Numbered from the stretch's first letter, positions 1 through 11,114 are shown. The stretch: 64,000 bases of DNA from Saturnia japonica (GCA_033032175.1 CM065323.1:10788001-10852000); one strand, 5' to 3'. Numbers and translations are program-made. Notes: generated from the letters alone by a model not told the origin.

Positions 1-452
1 TATAACTGTCGTGGCCTAGCTCTGTATTACATAAAAAGGTACAGTGCAATCATGCAACGGCAACGCGGATCTTGCGGTGGTCGCTGTTATTTTTAGATTG
101 CACTTTGTTATCAGTGTATAGTTTCTTTTACTAACTTCTTAATTCTTGCCTGTAGTTAATTTGATAAAGTTTTACAACCGCTGTGCGTTTACGGGCGGTC
201 ATGCGACAATAGTCATCTCGATTAATTATCGATACATGCCGATTATTCCGAATAATTAGGTCCGGCACACATGCACACTGACCACGAGCGCACCTAACTA
301 AGCCTTCGTACTAATATTGCATTATGTAGTATATAATAATACCTCAAATAAAATTAAAATATGGTACTTACATATATAACCCAGTAAGATATCTTTTTAA
401 ATCAAATTATAGAATTTCTCTATATTTTTTTACAATAAAGATGCCACGCAAG
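1..452. other. unannotated AT-rich DNA
   Basis: No reading frame, tRNA-like box or known repeat was recognised here. Frames are short and interrupted. Confidence 0.5.
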
Positions 453-600
453 TGTACGGCCCGCCTGATGATAAAATGCTACTGTAGCTTGGATGCTTGT
501 AATACAATAGTTAATTAGGTATCACAAGCGCGTTGCCTAACTTCAACAAAACCCCATTCACCGCAGAAACACGATATTAGATTAAGTCTCGATCAAGTTT
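453..600 (-). repeat. LINE 3'-end repeat, family L
   Basis: Read on the plus strand it runs from a T-rich stretch through a 'gcccgcctgatgataa' core, 'cacaagcgcgttgcc' and 'ccgcagaaacacgat'. The same order of blocks occurs at 3390, 15990, 20325, 25965, 28830 and 58575, and in the 3' UTR of the LINE remnant at 13661-13990. The T-run on the left is the A-tail of the minus strand, so the retroposon sense is minus. The family is a very common lepidopteran dispersed repeat (recognition, not searched). Confidence 0.7.
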
Positions 601-1036
601 ACCAATTATTATACTGTAAATAATGCTTACTGGTAATAATTATATATTATTTTTAGCAGATGTACAGTGAGAGGAAGTCATTTCCAGACGTCATTATCGT
701 TCACGTAATAATCCACACTATAATAAACTTTTTTATAGTAAAACCTACTTACATGATCCTTGAATGTATTGTTGAGGAAATCGGTAATGTGCTTTGATAC
801 ATTATTAATTTTAAAAAACTTTTATAGTTCTTGTTCTGTCACATTGTGGTGACTAAATTGTATTTATTTTTGATCACCTTTCACACTTTCAAATCGAGTT
901 CGCTTTTCTCAGTAAATACTAGTCAGTTTTGAAAAAAATTTTTTGCATATTATAGCCTACATATTGAAGAAGGTTATAGGTTATATAACTTCATACCACT
1001 GCTCGCATTATTGATGATGCAGACGTTACCAAATAC

Positions 1037-1447
1037 ATCGAGCCGCTTCAGCTGCGTAGGAACATGGCCTCGCTGAACGTGTTCTACCGGCTGTATCGTG
1101 GTGAGTACTCTGAAGAGATGCTTAATCTAATTCCCTTCTTTCCATTCTATAACAGAACTATACGTGCTCGGCTTTCGTAGTCAAATTTTTGCGGTAACAT
1201 CCATCTCGGCACGAACTAAAAAGTTCTCTATGACTTATCTTTATCGTATCGTGAAACTGTGGAATCATGTATAGGACAATGTGTTCCCTTCTCCTTACGT
1301 CATGGGGTCCTAAAGTGTAACGTGAAGAGATATTTAGATGGATGTTCGATCTCACGATGGTTGCCGTTGTGTTTAGATTGTACTGTGCTGCCATCTGGGA
1401 CAGTGCAATCAATTTGCAAAAAAAAACACTTCAGCTGTAGTAACTAA
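1037..1447 (+). pseudogene. LINE reverse transcriptase C-terminal remnant (family 1)
   Basis: A plus-strand frame from 1037 reads like the extreme C-terminus of a non-LTR retrotransposon ORF2, with the run 'LQLRRNMASLNVFYRLYRGE' followed by 'LNLIP'. This block is typical of the segment after the thumb domain in CR1/Jockey-type LINEs. After about 1177 the frame breaks, and a second recognisable piece ('TRTKKFS...LWNHV') continues in another frame to about 1340. The two blocks also occur at 61404-61665 and the second at 46383-46535, so this is one repeated LINE family rather than a host gene. Several frameshifts and stops make it non-functional. The clade is uncertain. Confidence 0.7.
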
Positions 1448-2029
1448 ATATCAAGCAATTTGGCAAGCCGCAGTCAATAGAACATGGGTGAAACCGTGGG
1501 TCACACCTAGTATACTAAATAAAGGATTATATACGGACAGATTTGAGTAAAAGCTACGAAGACATTTCCCAAAATCATCGCATTTATGAGTCGTCTATTG
1601 GCGTCCGACATCTTATCTTTGGATCTCTGCCTTTTTGTAATTTCTATAAGAACAAATTGAAAAATTTCGTTTGTCTAAAACATTGCTACGGAAAACTAAA
1701 CTTTAAAATATGTATAGTTAGATTTAAGAATGTTTTGTATGATGAACGGAGACAATTTTTCGTATTGTCGTGATCGGTCGACATTTTGACAATTTTGTTC
1801 CCCAGGAAAGTGTCAGGTCTCGCCGGGGACCACCGGGCTAACCCTCGCGCTGATACTGATAGAAACGTTGATAAAATTTGTTCGAATAATTAAAAAGATA
1901 AATATTAATATGGATTGTTGACGACTTGACGTGCTATTTAAATATTACCTTCCTTGTGGATGGTAGTAGACTTACGAAAAGTTTGCTTAGCTCGCGACGC
2001 CATATTCGTAGCCCATAGTATAGTCGATA

Positions 2030-2390
2030 AGGATTAATACTGAATTGGAGATAATAGCTTTGCAAATAATATAATATTTTTAATTAATATGTTGAAGGTA
2101 AAATGATTACTGTGAATCAAACTTTAGGAGATGATTATGCATACGCCATCGCGGACTTTTCTCTAGGCTTTTTGAAGAACTACAAATCTTTAGTACATTA
2201 TTTTCATGTATCTCTTAAGGTTTTAGCCGGAGGAAAACATGTCAACGGCCGTAAATCGATTTATTGATGACTTGATTACAAAAAATTGGATTTTGTCTAC
2301 TACAAAAAAAGTTAATTGGAATGTATTGTATGCAGTGAAAACCTTATAAAAATACATTTCGTGGTTTAGAAGAAGTTATTAAGCGGACAA
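2030..2390 (-). repeat. RTE-like dispersed repeat, family R, copy 1
   Basis: About 350 bp collinear with 42075-42490 in the same orientation, starting with 'gattaatactgaattggag' in both. The reverse complement matches 31560-31790. On that plus-oriented copy the element begins with an 'actaactgtgccctacggtt' block, the usual start of a widespread lepidopteran RTE-like 3'-end repeat. No coding potential. Confidence 0.75.
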
Positions 2391-2399
2391 ACAGACAGA

Positions 2400-3389
2400 C
2401 ATTAATTTAGTTAGTTAGTACACACGACATACCAGTAACATTATTTATCTTCTTTTTATTCTACACACCGAAGTTTTTTTTTTTTTTCTAAGCCTGATTG
2501 GAATATTTCCAGTCCATTTTTAGTCCTTAAATAATTTTCCAAAAACGTCAAAGTTTGGATTTAGGGACTGAAGCAACAGGGCCCTTAAAGTTTTGACTAA
2601 TTTTTTATATATTCTACAATATATTGACCTAACATCAAGCATAATAATGGGTTACAAAAAAGGGCGAAAAGGTCAGGAAACAGAATTATACTTTTGCATA
2701 CGATTGCAAGATACACCGGTTTCATATTCTGACATCCGAAGGCTTATAATTTACTTCTAACAAAAGCCATGAACTTATCTTATTCATTGAAATTGTCCGT
2801 TCGAATTCCGTATCTACAAACAACACCTCCACATCAAAAAGAATTCTAACAAAAAGCCAAAAGCGATGCCGACGCGACGCGGTAAGGAAGCTATAAAAAA
2901 TAATAATAATCCGCCCCCAAAGTATCAAATAATAAACTTGGTAGCAAGTGAATTTCGGAGATCGGGTTGCGTTCGCGGTCCGTATCTCGGAGCGGTAAAA
3001 AAAGTATTAAGTATTTTTTTCACTTGTGCTCGAAATTCAAACATGACGGGCGACGTCAGCGGTCCATTCGAAAGAGGTCGCGCCGGGTTCGGTTTTGCTT
3101 TCGTTGAAATTAAAAAAAAAAGGTTGAAAATAATTTATAATCTGTTGCATTTGATCGCAAAATTTATATGAATATAAATATAAGTAATTTAATAATTGCA
3201 CTGACACAGGCAAATGCTTATGCGGTACCAAAATAACAAGAAGAATACATAATAGCAATGTTTCAAACGATGTACTATATATTTTTAAGAATATGTGCTT
3301 TAAATAAACACAGAAAAAATTCTTTGGAGATTTTTCTCTACTAGGGGCCGTCCGATTGGTGGAATAATACCTTCGAAGATCGTAGCCAA
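2400..3389. other. unannotated, with a short unsupported ORF
   Basis: Mostly AT-rich, with a more GC-rich patch around 2860-3090. An ATG-started 101-codon frame at 2866-3171 has no recognisable domain and runs into lysine/isoleucine low complexity, so I do not call it a gene. Confidence 0.4.
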
Positions 3390-3561
3390 ACAACATTGTG
3401 TTGTGTTAACTTGTGTTCCTGCGGTGAGTATGGATTCCAGAATTCCTTGAGGTAATAAAGGTCAAGGTCGGCAACGCACTAAATATACTACAAGGTAGTT
3501 AGTTGCTTACCATCATGTATGCCGCACGCTTGTTTACCATATCAATTGAATAAAAAAAAAG
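3390..3561 (+). repeat. LINE 3'-end repeat, family L
   Basis: Sense-strand copy: 'gtgttcctgcggtgagtatg', then 'ggtcaaggtcggcaacgcac', then 'cttaccatcatgtatgc' and an A-rich tail near 3550. This is the same block order, in LINE sense, as 25965-26129. Confidence 0.7.
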
Positions 3562-4160
3562 AGCAAATGATTTTATCAAGTTCAGTGCAAAATAAGTGAT
3601 GTCCAGTTTAGTGCAACATGTCAATTTCTTCATATCGGGCGAGTTTAAAGCCTTGCCTGGTATTTGCGACAAACTTCTGCTTGCTAAATCTAAGTTTATT
3701 GTCTCAATACAAAGCCGCGTATTAATCACCAAGGCTTTATATGTATGTGTATAATTTTTTTAATAGTAGCTAGGCGAAGTGACTTTACTGTACCTGATGG
3801 TAAGCACAGTCCAATCCTAGCACAACGACGACCACCGAGAGATCGTAATTTATGGACGGTCACCACTGTCATGCAAGCCTGCATTAATTTAACTGGATAT
3901 GTACAGGGTGATCCCGAAACGCGATACGTGAAAGCGAGTCACTATGACGGACTTTTCATCACATGCATCGTGGTCGCGGTCCAGTCTGGCAAAATAGTCC
4001 TACCACCCGCTATTGCCATTTCCTCGTTCATTGGCCAATAGGGTGCACCCTATATGCAGGTAAGGTTGGCTTGTGTGTCTCTGTGCTGAAGATGTAATTT
4101 GACACCCCTTACACCCTAAAATTTTCAAAATATACATAGATTTTTTGTCGTGCTTAGCAG
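3562..4160. other. unannotated, one weak repeat-like block
   Basis: Around 3765-3830 the text 'aggcgaagtgactttactgt' followed by 'acctgatggtaagcacag' resembles the head of another common lepidopteran dispersed repeat, but only one copy is present in the window. Nothing else recognised. Confidence 0.35.
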
Positions 4161-4215
4161 AGAGTAAAATTGAAAGCTGCGCGCGCATCATGTGACGTCA
4201 CAGAAGTGCGAAATG
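4161..4215. repeat. short GCGCGCAT repeat block
   Basis: 'gctgcgcgcgcatcatgtga' followed by 'cgtcacagaagtg' recurs in diverged form at 52145-52195 and, more weakly, at 16535-16558. It is probably a fragment of a non-autonomous DNA element. No ends could be fixed. Confidence 0.4.
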
Positions 4216-4514
4216 ATGAAGTTAGCCATCAATGAAGAGAATGTGAATTAATTTTATGGATTTTAAACTTTTTTAATTTTGTAAAATAATGTAACTGTGT
4301 ATAAATATTACCTATACATTATTTTAAGAAAAATGTAACTAAATAAAAAAAATTGTGCGAATTTTTAATTTGTTTACACAATAAAAATAATTAAGTTAGT
4401 TTAATGAATTTATAGTTATTATTATCATTCGTGACCAACTTCATCATGTTAATAATAATAACTTTATTTGACCATAACAAGTTACAAAAATATAGGGCTT
4501 ATTTCTAGGAAATA

Positions 4515-4546
4515 CAAGGTGTCCAGAAAGGGTATCGGGTATTTGT
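4515..4546 (+). repeat. left terminal inverted repeat
   Basis: 32 bases, an exact reverse complement of 5786-5817; preceded by TA at 4513-4514. Confidence 0.95.
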
Positions 4547-4621
4547 AAGTTCAATGAAACAAAAATTATTTGTATGCAATAAAAAAGTTTATTGTTTATT
4601 ATTAGCATATGAATTGGAGAA

Positions 4622-5701
4622 TTATTTGGAAAAGATGATGTTATCCAAATGATGACCGTTACGTTGCTGGCACTCTTCTAAACGGAAACGAAGATTGGCG
4701 ATAACACGTTGACACATAGCTATCGATATTGCTGCCATTTCTGACCTGATGTTTTGCTTTAACTGGGTTAGATTCGTCGGATTGTTTTGATAAACCTTAC
4801 TTTTAAGGTATCCCCATGCAAAATAGTCAAGCGGGCTAAGGTCGGGGCTTCTGGAAGGCCAGTTGATGTTACCCCTTCGCGAAATGACTTTATTAGGGAA
4901 TAATTCGTTAACAACTTCCATTGAGTCATTTGAGGAGGTATGGCAAGTGGCCCCATCTTGCTGGAACCACGTTCTTGAGTTGAAACCTGCAAACTCCTGC
5001 AACTCTGGGACCAAAAAATTTCGCAACATATCGCAATAACGGTCACTATTCACATTAATTGCTCGGCCTCGTTGATCTTCATGAAAATAAGGACCAATTA
5101 TGCCTTTAGCAGACATAGCGGCCCAAACAACGACCTTTGGGCTATGCAGGGGTCGTTCATGCTTTCGTCTCGGATTCTCCACTGCCCAGTACCGACAATT
5201 CTGCTTATTAACATGACCATTCAGGTGAAAATTTGCTTCGTCACTGAACAGTATGTTGTTAAAGTTGTTAAATCGCTGCAGCATTTCGTTCGCAAAATTC
5301 AGTCGATTAGCATAGTCCGTATCCTTCAATTCTTGAACCAATTGAATTTTATAGGCTTTTAGATGTAAGTCTTTCTTTAAAATCGAATGTAAAGACGATT
5401 TTTTGATGTTCAACGCTTGGCTTCGCTTTCGGATGGATAAAGACGGATTTTGACGAACCGACGCCTCAACTTCTTCAATTGTTTCTTCATCGCGAACTGA
5501 AAGAGGACGACCAGAGTTTTGAATTTTAACTGTCGCACCTGTATTCTCGAACATCCTGATCCATTTCCTAATGCTATCGTCACTTGGCGCGTGGCGTGTA
5601 CGATATTCACGATAGAGACGTTGAGCAGTCACTATTGAATCATCATTACGATAATACGCTCGTACGCAAAATGCGCGATGCGTCCCCGAGTACTGTTCCA
5701 T
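4622..5701 (-). CDS. Tc1/mariner-superfamily transposase
   Basis: 359 codons encoding a cut-and-paste transposase that would bind the element's inverted ends and move it into TA sites. Residues 1-60 form the first helix-turn-helix, starting 'MEQYSGTHRAFCVRAYYRND' as in DUF4817-type arthropod transposases; 'NSGRP' at 62-66 is the usual linker; a second helix-turn-helix spans about 70-125. The catalytic triad reads D154 ('FSDEANFH'), D249 ('WFQQDGATCH') and D292 in 'SPDLSPLDYFAWGY' (285-298). There are 42 residues between the second and third Asp, longer than the 34 of classical mariner (DD34D), so it belongs to a different Tc1/mariner branch. The frame stays open upstream to 5845, but that lies outside the element (end 5817), and ATG 5701 is the first methionine fitting the family. 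No stops or frameshifts. Confidence 0.92.
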   Translation of the reverse strand: MEQYSGTHRAFCVRAYYRNDDSIVTAQRLYREYRTRHAPSDDSIRKWIRMFENTGATVKIQNSGRPLSVRDEETIEEVEASVRQNPSLSIRKRSQALNIKKSSLHSILKKDLHLKAYKIQLVQELKDTDYANRLNFANEMLQRFNNFNNILFSDEANFHLNGHVNKQNCRYWAVENPRRKHERPLHSPKVVVWAAMSAKGIIGPYFHEDQRGRAINVNSDRYCDMLRNFLVPELQEFAGFNSRTWFQQDGATCHTSSNDSMEVVNELFPNKVISRRGNINWPSRSPDLSPLDYFAWGYLKSKVYQNNPTNLTQLKQNIRSEMAAISIAMCQRVIANLRFRLEECQQRNGHHLDNIIFSK

Positions 5702-5785
5702 CGTGACTAAAACTCCACAAAATGGCGGACGCCACGAACCCCTCCCCGCACCCTTTAGACGCCCCGTTTCGAATATGGCGCGAAA

Positions 5786-5817
5786 ACAAATACCCGATAC
5801 CCTTTCTGGACACCTTG
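5786..5817 (-). repeat. right terminal inverted repeat
   Basis: Exact reverse complement of 4515-4546; followed by TA at 5818-5819. Confidence 0.95.
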
Positions 5818-5819
5818 TA

Positions 5820-7214
5820 CAATAGTTTGCACGCTGGTTATACAATTTGTTGTTATTTTTGTATAATTTTAAACGCCTAAGAAGTACCTACCTTTTACAT
5901 CGTACGTGGAATTTTTGTCGGGTTCTCAAACTGTCATGTAGTGGTTTTTGATTTTTATTCATAAATTTGTGTTTATAGACCCTCTATTGTGTAATACAGG
6001 TGGAATATTGCTTAATAAAGCTTAGTTATTGTGCACAAGTGAAGTGGATTGGAAATAAACACATCGACCTGAATTTAGACATGCCTTAAAAACTTCCTAG
6101 AAAGTTCTAAGAAGGGAGCCACCATCTTGTTGGAATACTCAAATCGTTCTAAGACAGGACATTCTATATTAACTGGATAATGGCAGTAATAAACTAGTTG
6201 CCAAGTTATGGAGAAGAAGAAGAAGAACATACCTTCACAATTGCTTTTTTTTTTCAATAACACAATACTACCAACTCCGATTAAGTTAATCATAAAAATG
6301 CTTCCACTTAATTATGCATTCATCGCGTCCGATGTACGAGATGAAACGAAATACCCCACAACAGGTTATCGAGATAACAGACTAATAAAAATCATATTCA
6401 ATATTTTCTAACCTATACCGTACGATATCGAACCTTCTTCATTTATGTTTAAAGGTTGTTATGTAATTAACCTGGCCGTAAGATCGGGTTTAAGATAAAG
6501 AAGTAAAAATAAAAGGCGGGCTGTTTAAATACGGAACGTCACGTCAAGTGAAACGTCAAATTGTGACAGTTTCCGCGCGGGCGAACTGTATCTACTATAT
6601 ATATTTTGTGCGGGATCATTGCGCCTGCGTTCTTGGAAGCGTTTATCAATGATGTGGGTTATTGAACAGTTAATTTGATATAGTTTATAACAATTAAGTG
6701 CCAAAAATAAAACCGATCATTTATTTAAAATTTCTATTGTCTGAGTATTGTTTAATCTTTTCCTTATTAAGATGATATATGTATCAAAGAAAGATATCAG
6801 GATAGACTATCGGGTACAACAGGATTTACCTTAGCATTGTTGTTATAGAATCACAGATCTTGTAGGCGTAATCAGGGTAAAATGCAAGGTACTGTCATGA
6901 TTTTCTCTTGGGAGTTCCGAGTTAGTAGGCAGCATCGAACAATCTTAAGATCATATATTAATTATTTGTTCCCGCTGGCGCTTCAACTAGATACCACGCT
7001 ACATACAAGAAATAGCTCCTAGAATAATATTTATTTTTTTAAATTGTTGACAATAACTCGGATACGCCGATTCGGCGTAGTTTAGATTGCCACATTTTTA
7101 TAGTAAGCCGACGGTATCTATTTAAAGCGGCGCGGAAACTAATCATTGATCTATGCTTAGGACACAATATTAATAGAGGTCATCACGAAGCGAAGGCTAG
7201 ACCAAGAATCACGC
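5820..7214. other. unannotated AT-rich DNA
   Basis: No domain, RNA gene or well-bounded repeat recognised. A slightly GC-richer patch at 6530-6640 has no open frame of note. Confidence 0.45.
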
Positions 7215-7300
7215 TTCAAGCTTTTTTTTTAGATGTGACTATACTGTTAACCATGAGGGCCTGAAGCTTTGATAGCTTCACCCTACTTTGTATATTTCAA
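7215..7300 (+). repeat. short dispersed repeat, family T
   Basis: 'ttttttttagatgtgactat' followed by a 'gggcctgaagctttgatagc' block. The same order recurs at 14015-14090 and 60070-60185, so this is a three-copy repeat, probably a LINE or SINE 3' piece. Confidence 0.6.
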
Positions 7301-7604
7301 ACCCGTCGTTGTCTGCTTATAAGGGTGCGTGTATAAAACAGCACACCTGTTGCTAGAGCGCAGTTTCTACTTTCTTTTGATTTATTAAATTTTCCTCGTA
7401 ATTTGTATACTTTTCATAAAACTATTTTCTCGTTGTTATAACGGCTTGATTTCTTTTTAAATGATCATATAGACACGATTCTCTGACATATGTACCTATA
7501 GATTTTGTTGTTTAATATTTATTATGAGCTTTTTCGAGATCTTATTCTGTCGTGGTTTTTATGTAATGTAGTTTAGTTATTGTACACAAGCGATATGTAT
7601 TATA

Positions 7605-7720
7605 AATAACTAGCGATGTGCCCGCCGCTCTGTACGCGTTTGTTACGCAATAATTACACTACTTTGCAAAAAACGAGCACATAAGGAAATTTACGTTCTA
7701 AGGTCGCTTTCAGTTAATTT
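7605..7720 (+). repeat. RTE-like 3'-end fragment
   Basis: 'actagcgatgtgcccgccgc' with 'tctgtacgcgtttgttacgc' is the typical lepidopteran 'actagcg.tgcccgcggct' start. Similar starts are at 29080, 30601, 40928 and 58999. Confidence 0.55.
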
Positions 7721-7920
7721 AATTTAATTGAATTGTTTGACGTAGTCTGTATACTTATAATCGTGTAAATTAATATGTGTGAAGTGAATTCTGGCATTTT
7801 TTCATAAACTTTCGATGAATTCCATAAAATCGACGTACACGTCCAAACAATAAGAAGAGGTCAGAAATAAAGACAAGAGGATTTTTATTTTTTATTAAGT
7901 AAAGTTTCAAATGTAGAAAC

Positions 7921-8640
7921 CTAATAACGAGTGTCACCTCCTCTTACCAAAATCAAGGCTTGAATCCTTCTGGGCATGCTTTCCACGATATTTTTAATAA
8001 CGGGATGAGGAATACTTTTCCACTCTTCTTCAATGACCCTTTTTAGCTCCCGATGTTTTGTGGAGCAGGTTGCACTGATCTTACCCGTCTCTTTAGAACA
8101 TCCCAGACATGCTCAATTGGATTGAAGTTATGACTTCGAGCTGGTCAATCTAAAAGACGGATCCCGACATTTCTTGCATGTACGCTTCCACGTCTCTAGA
8201 ACGGTGATTTCTTCGAAACACACATCCGCATAGCGTTCCCGTGGATTTCGCAGCACTTGCCGGCTTCAGCCTCTCCACTCAAAGAGATTCTAGCTTTATC
8301 AGAAAATTTTGTTCCAGTCCTCCAGAGTCCATGAAGCACAGTTTCGAGTAAACTGAAGTCGAGCAACATAGTGATCACGGAGTAATTTACGGCCCCGGGC
8401 CGGGCGATAACTGCTGATATTGACAGCCAAAAGCCTCTTCCTGAACGTCAACAAGCTAACTTCTACTGCTATTACTTCTTCAAGGCTCTTCTTTACGATT
8501 CCGCAACGCCTGACTCACTAAAAAACGGCAATCTCGTGCTTTGCTTCGTTTTCTTCTTTCCGCTGAGACACATAAGTTTACGAAGACCTTTATTCAAGTA
8601 GGTCTTTAACTTTACCGGCCCTTATCGCTTTATCAGTCAT
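7921..8640 (-). pseudogene. Tc1-like transposase with internal deletion
   Basis: Read on the minus strand from an ATG at 8640, the text matches a Tc1-family transposase broken by stops and frameshifts. The N-terminal DNA-binding part is diverged, then 'WTLEDWNKI' and 'FSDKARISLSG' mark the first catalytic Asp region (about 8280-8340). After 'CVSKKS' (about 8200) the text jumps directly to 'NFNPIEHVWDVLKRRV' (about 8060-8130), which carries the third acidic residue (the E of PIE). The C-terminus 'ESMPRRIQALILVRGGDTRY' ends at TAG 7921-7923. About 240 codons remain against roughly 340 usual. The segment with the second catalytic Asp is missing, so the gene is dead. I could not identify the inverted ends. 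Confidence 0.82.
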
Positions 8641-8649
8641 ATTAGAAAG

Positions 8650-9806
8650 TGGTAATTAATGTAAAAATAATGATTAAATTGTTTAAGCAGAAAATATCAA
8701 AAAAAAAAATTTAGTAATCAGCAAAAAACAGTTTCAGCTATTCGCGCCATTATTAAAGCAATTTTACAATAATCATTTATTTTGTTGATTTAAAAATTTG
8801 AAACGTAAGGAATCATGCCAGGATGCTTCAAATAACATGCCAATACATCATCAAATTAATACATCCTCTTTCTTGTAAAATTCATTGAAGTAGAGAAAAA
8901 AATCTAAAGTGCCCCTTTTTTATAAAGAATTTATATAAAAATATATAATTTCATTAGAATCAGTTGAAAATGTCATATTCCTCAGTTTCAATGCAAAATT
9001 AAAACATGTTTCCACATGCAAAAAATATATTACTTGTCGCTTTGTAAGATATTTTATAGCAACAACAAACAATTATTTATCTACAATACATACTTGAAAT
9101 ATAACAAAAGTTTTAACTTATCTGTTATCACGTTTAATGGCATTGAAAAATACACAGTTTTATATGATAAATAAACTTAAGTTGCCTTCCTGTAATATTT
9201 CTCACAATACTCTGCTCATTTAACCGAGAATAATTGTTTTGATAACATAATTCGTGTTTTCCGCCATTATGGCGCTGTACCACAGATTAAATAATACGTT
9301 GGCGGGCTTGTCACCTGGCTGTCTCGTTTCGCCCTTGCCGGTGCGATCGACCGTTCGAGCGATTGCTAATCGATAATAATTGCGAGCTATTTTGTCATAT
9401 CGATTGGTATGTATTGGAATTTTGCTTGTGAATTTATTATTTAAACAGATACTAGTACCAAAAAAATTAGCGGAACATAAAAAGAGGTCGAATAAATTTT
9501 TTCTGTAACATTACTGGCTGATTGTCATTTTGTTTTATTTTAGAACTAATTATTTCATATTGAGAAAATAATTGAACTTCACGATTTATGATATGGTTTT
9601 ATGTTTTAGGTTTGAAATTTCTAAAATAAAATTGCTGGGTCAGTTGAGACTAGGACAAATGATCAAACCTACAAGATGCTACCACCATGCTAGAGTTTCA
9701 TTAAGATGTTTTTTTTCACCGGAAGCTAAGACTCATTTCTAAGATTCGAATCGAGGTATGTGAACTTTTGAAATATCTATTTGTCACATTGATTTTACGT
9801 CAACAC
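8650..9806. other. unannotated AT-rich DNA
   Basis: No coding signature. A GC-richer patch at 9250-9390 is not open over a useful length in any frame. The outer end of the Tc1-like remnant may lie within 8650-8900 but was not found. Confidence 0.4.
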
Positions 9807-10228
9807 TAGGGTTGTAACGATACACAATTTGGCCGATGCGATATGAATAACGATTATTGTAGTAAATAATAGGAGATGCTGTTATCGATACTAAAAAAGT
9901 TTAGTTATAAATAATGTTAATAAAGTTTTTCGGGTGATTGTATGTGTCTCCATTATACACAAAACTGACGAAAACCTTTTTTTAATAATAAGTAGTTATT
10001 TGAAATTTATTTTCATAATTAATACTAAATAGCACGAAACAAAAAAACTTGTAGAAAAGATGGCAACGTCGCTGCTAGCACCACCTGCGACTCTCTCGCC
10101 TGCGATGAAAGGGCACATAACATTGCTTCGCAAAATTTTCAATTTGTTAAATAACGGTTGATAAATAATCGGTTAAACCGGTATATCGGCTGATATATCG
10201 TATCGGTATCGGTATCATTAAAACCCTA
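9807..10228. mobile_element. hAT-like non-autonomous element (MITE)
   Basis: 422 bp with imperfect inverted ends: left TAGGGTTGTAACGATAC, right (reverse complement) TAGGGTTTTAATGATAC, 15 of 17 identical. The flanking octamers gtcaacac (9799-9806) and ttaagcac (10229-10236) match at 5 of 8 positions, consistent with a decayed 8-bp hAT target duplication. The inside is AT-rich with 'cgatat/atatcg' palindromic pieces and no transposase. Confidence 0.7.
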
Positions 10229-10229
10229 T

Positions 10230-11114
10230 TAAGCACTACAACAAGTAATCTCTTCAACAAGTGATCAAAACTGAATATTCTTTCTCTGCTCTCAAACTAC
10301 GTTCAAGCTTATAGATATAACTTACGTTGTTATAGTTATTAAGTTTAATAATTTAATTAACGTACGAAGTCGTCAGCGGTTGCTAGTAAAATAAAGGTTT
10401 CTCTTTGGACCCGCAATTTGAGAAATATATCAAATAACAATTTCTTAATATCCATTGAAGACTGAGATTTCAGAAGTAAAACGGACAAGAAATGTTGATA
10501 TAAGAAAATTGTGTGAGAAAAACGAATAAAACGCAGACGAAGCTGTTAGTAAAAACTAGTGTCTAATCTATTTAAGAGGTTTGAAATTGTTATAATGTCG
10601 GGAAGGGAAACAGACGGTCTTACAAGGCGGCACCGCGCCACGCCGCGCCGTGCCGCGCCTGTTTAAATTGAAAATATGGAATAACTTTGTAAACATCTAA
10701 GACGTTTATACTTCGACGAACCGGTTTTGATACGTTTGCCGGTGTTGATGTTCCTTTGAATTGCACTTATAGAAAAATACTCGATTTATTTTTGCATTCG
10801 TTAGGAAGTGAGATACTTTGCGTAGATAAAGAGGGCTTAACTAATATTGGTAAGGCAACGATATTGTTGACTAGTAGGTAATATTAATCAGACGCCACCA
10901 TAAAAAATGTATGAAAAATGGATAGGCACAGATTTTACTTTTGATAGGATATTTTTTTTTAATGACTGGCTCGAAAATTTATTACATTGGACCTGATGAA
11001 CCAATGATATGTGCTATAATCTGAAAAGTGTACTTTTTAATAGTCTACATTAAGGAGGTTAAATAATATTTTAAGACTTGAAAAACCAGAATCAATTGCA
11101 CCTGCATGTGGTAC
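10230..11114. other. unannotated, one GC-rich low-complexity patch
   Basis: Around 10620-10665 there is a run built on 'gccgcgcc'-like units ('cgcgccacgccgcgccgtgc'). Nothing else recognised. Confidence 0.4.

Larger units (their letters stand above)
4515..5817 (-). mobile_element. complete Tc1/mariner-superfamily transposon
   Basis: A 1303-bp element bounded by perfect 32-bp inverted repeats (4515-4546 and 5786-5817; outer 20 bases CAAGGTGTCCAGAAAGGGTA) and flanked by TA on both sides (4513-4514, 5818-5819), the diagnostic target duplication of this superfamily. It contains a single uninterrupted minus-strand transposase gene (4622-5701) with all three acidic catalytic positions. Identical ends plus an open gene suggest a recent, possibly still active insertion. 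The surrounding elements are all much more decayed. Confidence 0.93.

Noticed and set aside
2866..3171. ATG-started 101-codon plus-strand frame
   Set aside because: No recognisable domain, lysine/isoleucine low-complexity end, and no splice or promoter support; probably chance in a GC-richer patch.
5702..5845. 48-codon N-terminal extension of the Tc1/mariner transposase
   Set aside because: The upstream part of the frame crosses the inverted end and the TA duplication into flanking DNA, and begins with a TTG, not ATG.
8860..8885. Possible right inverted end of the Tc1-like remnant
   Set aside because: Only a loose match ('atcctctttcttgt' against the left 'acaagagga' area) that needs a gap; not convincing.
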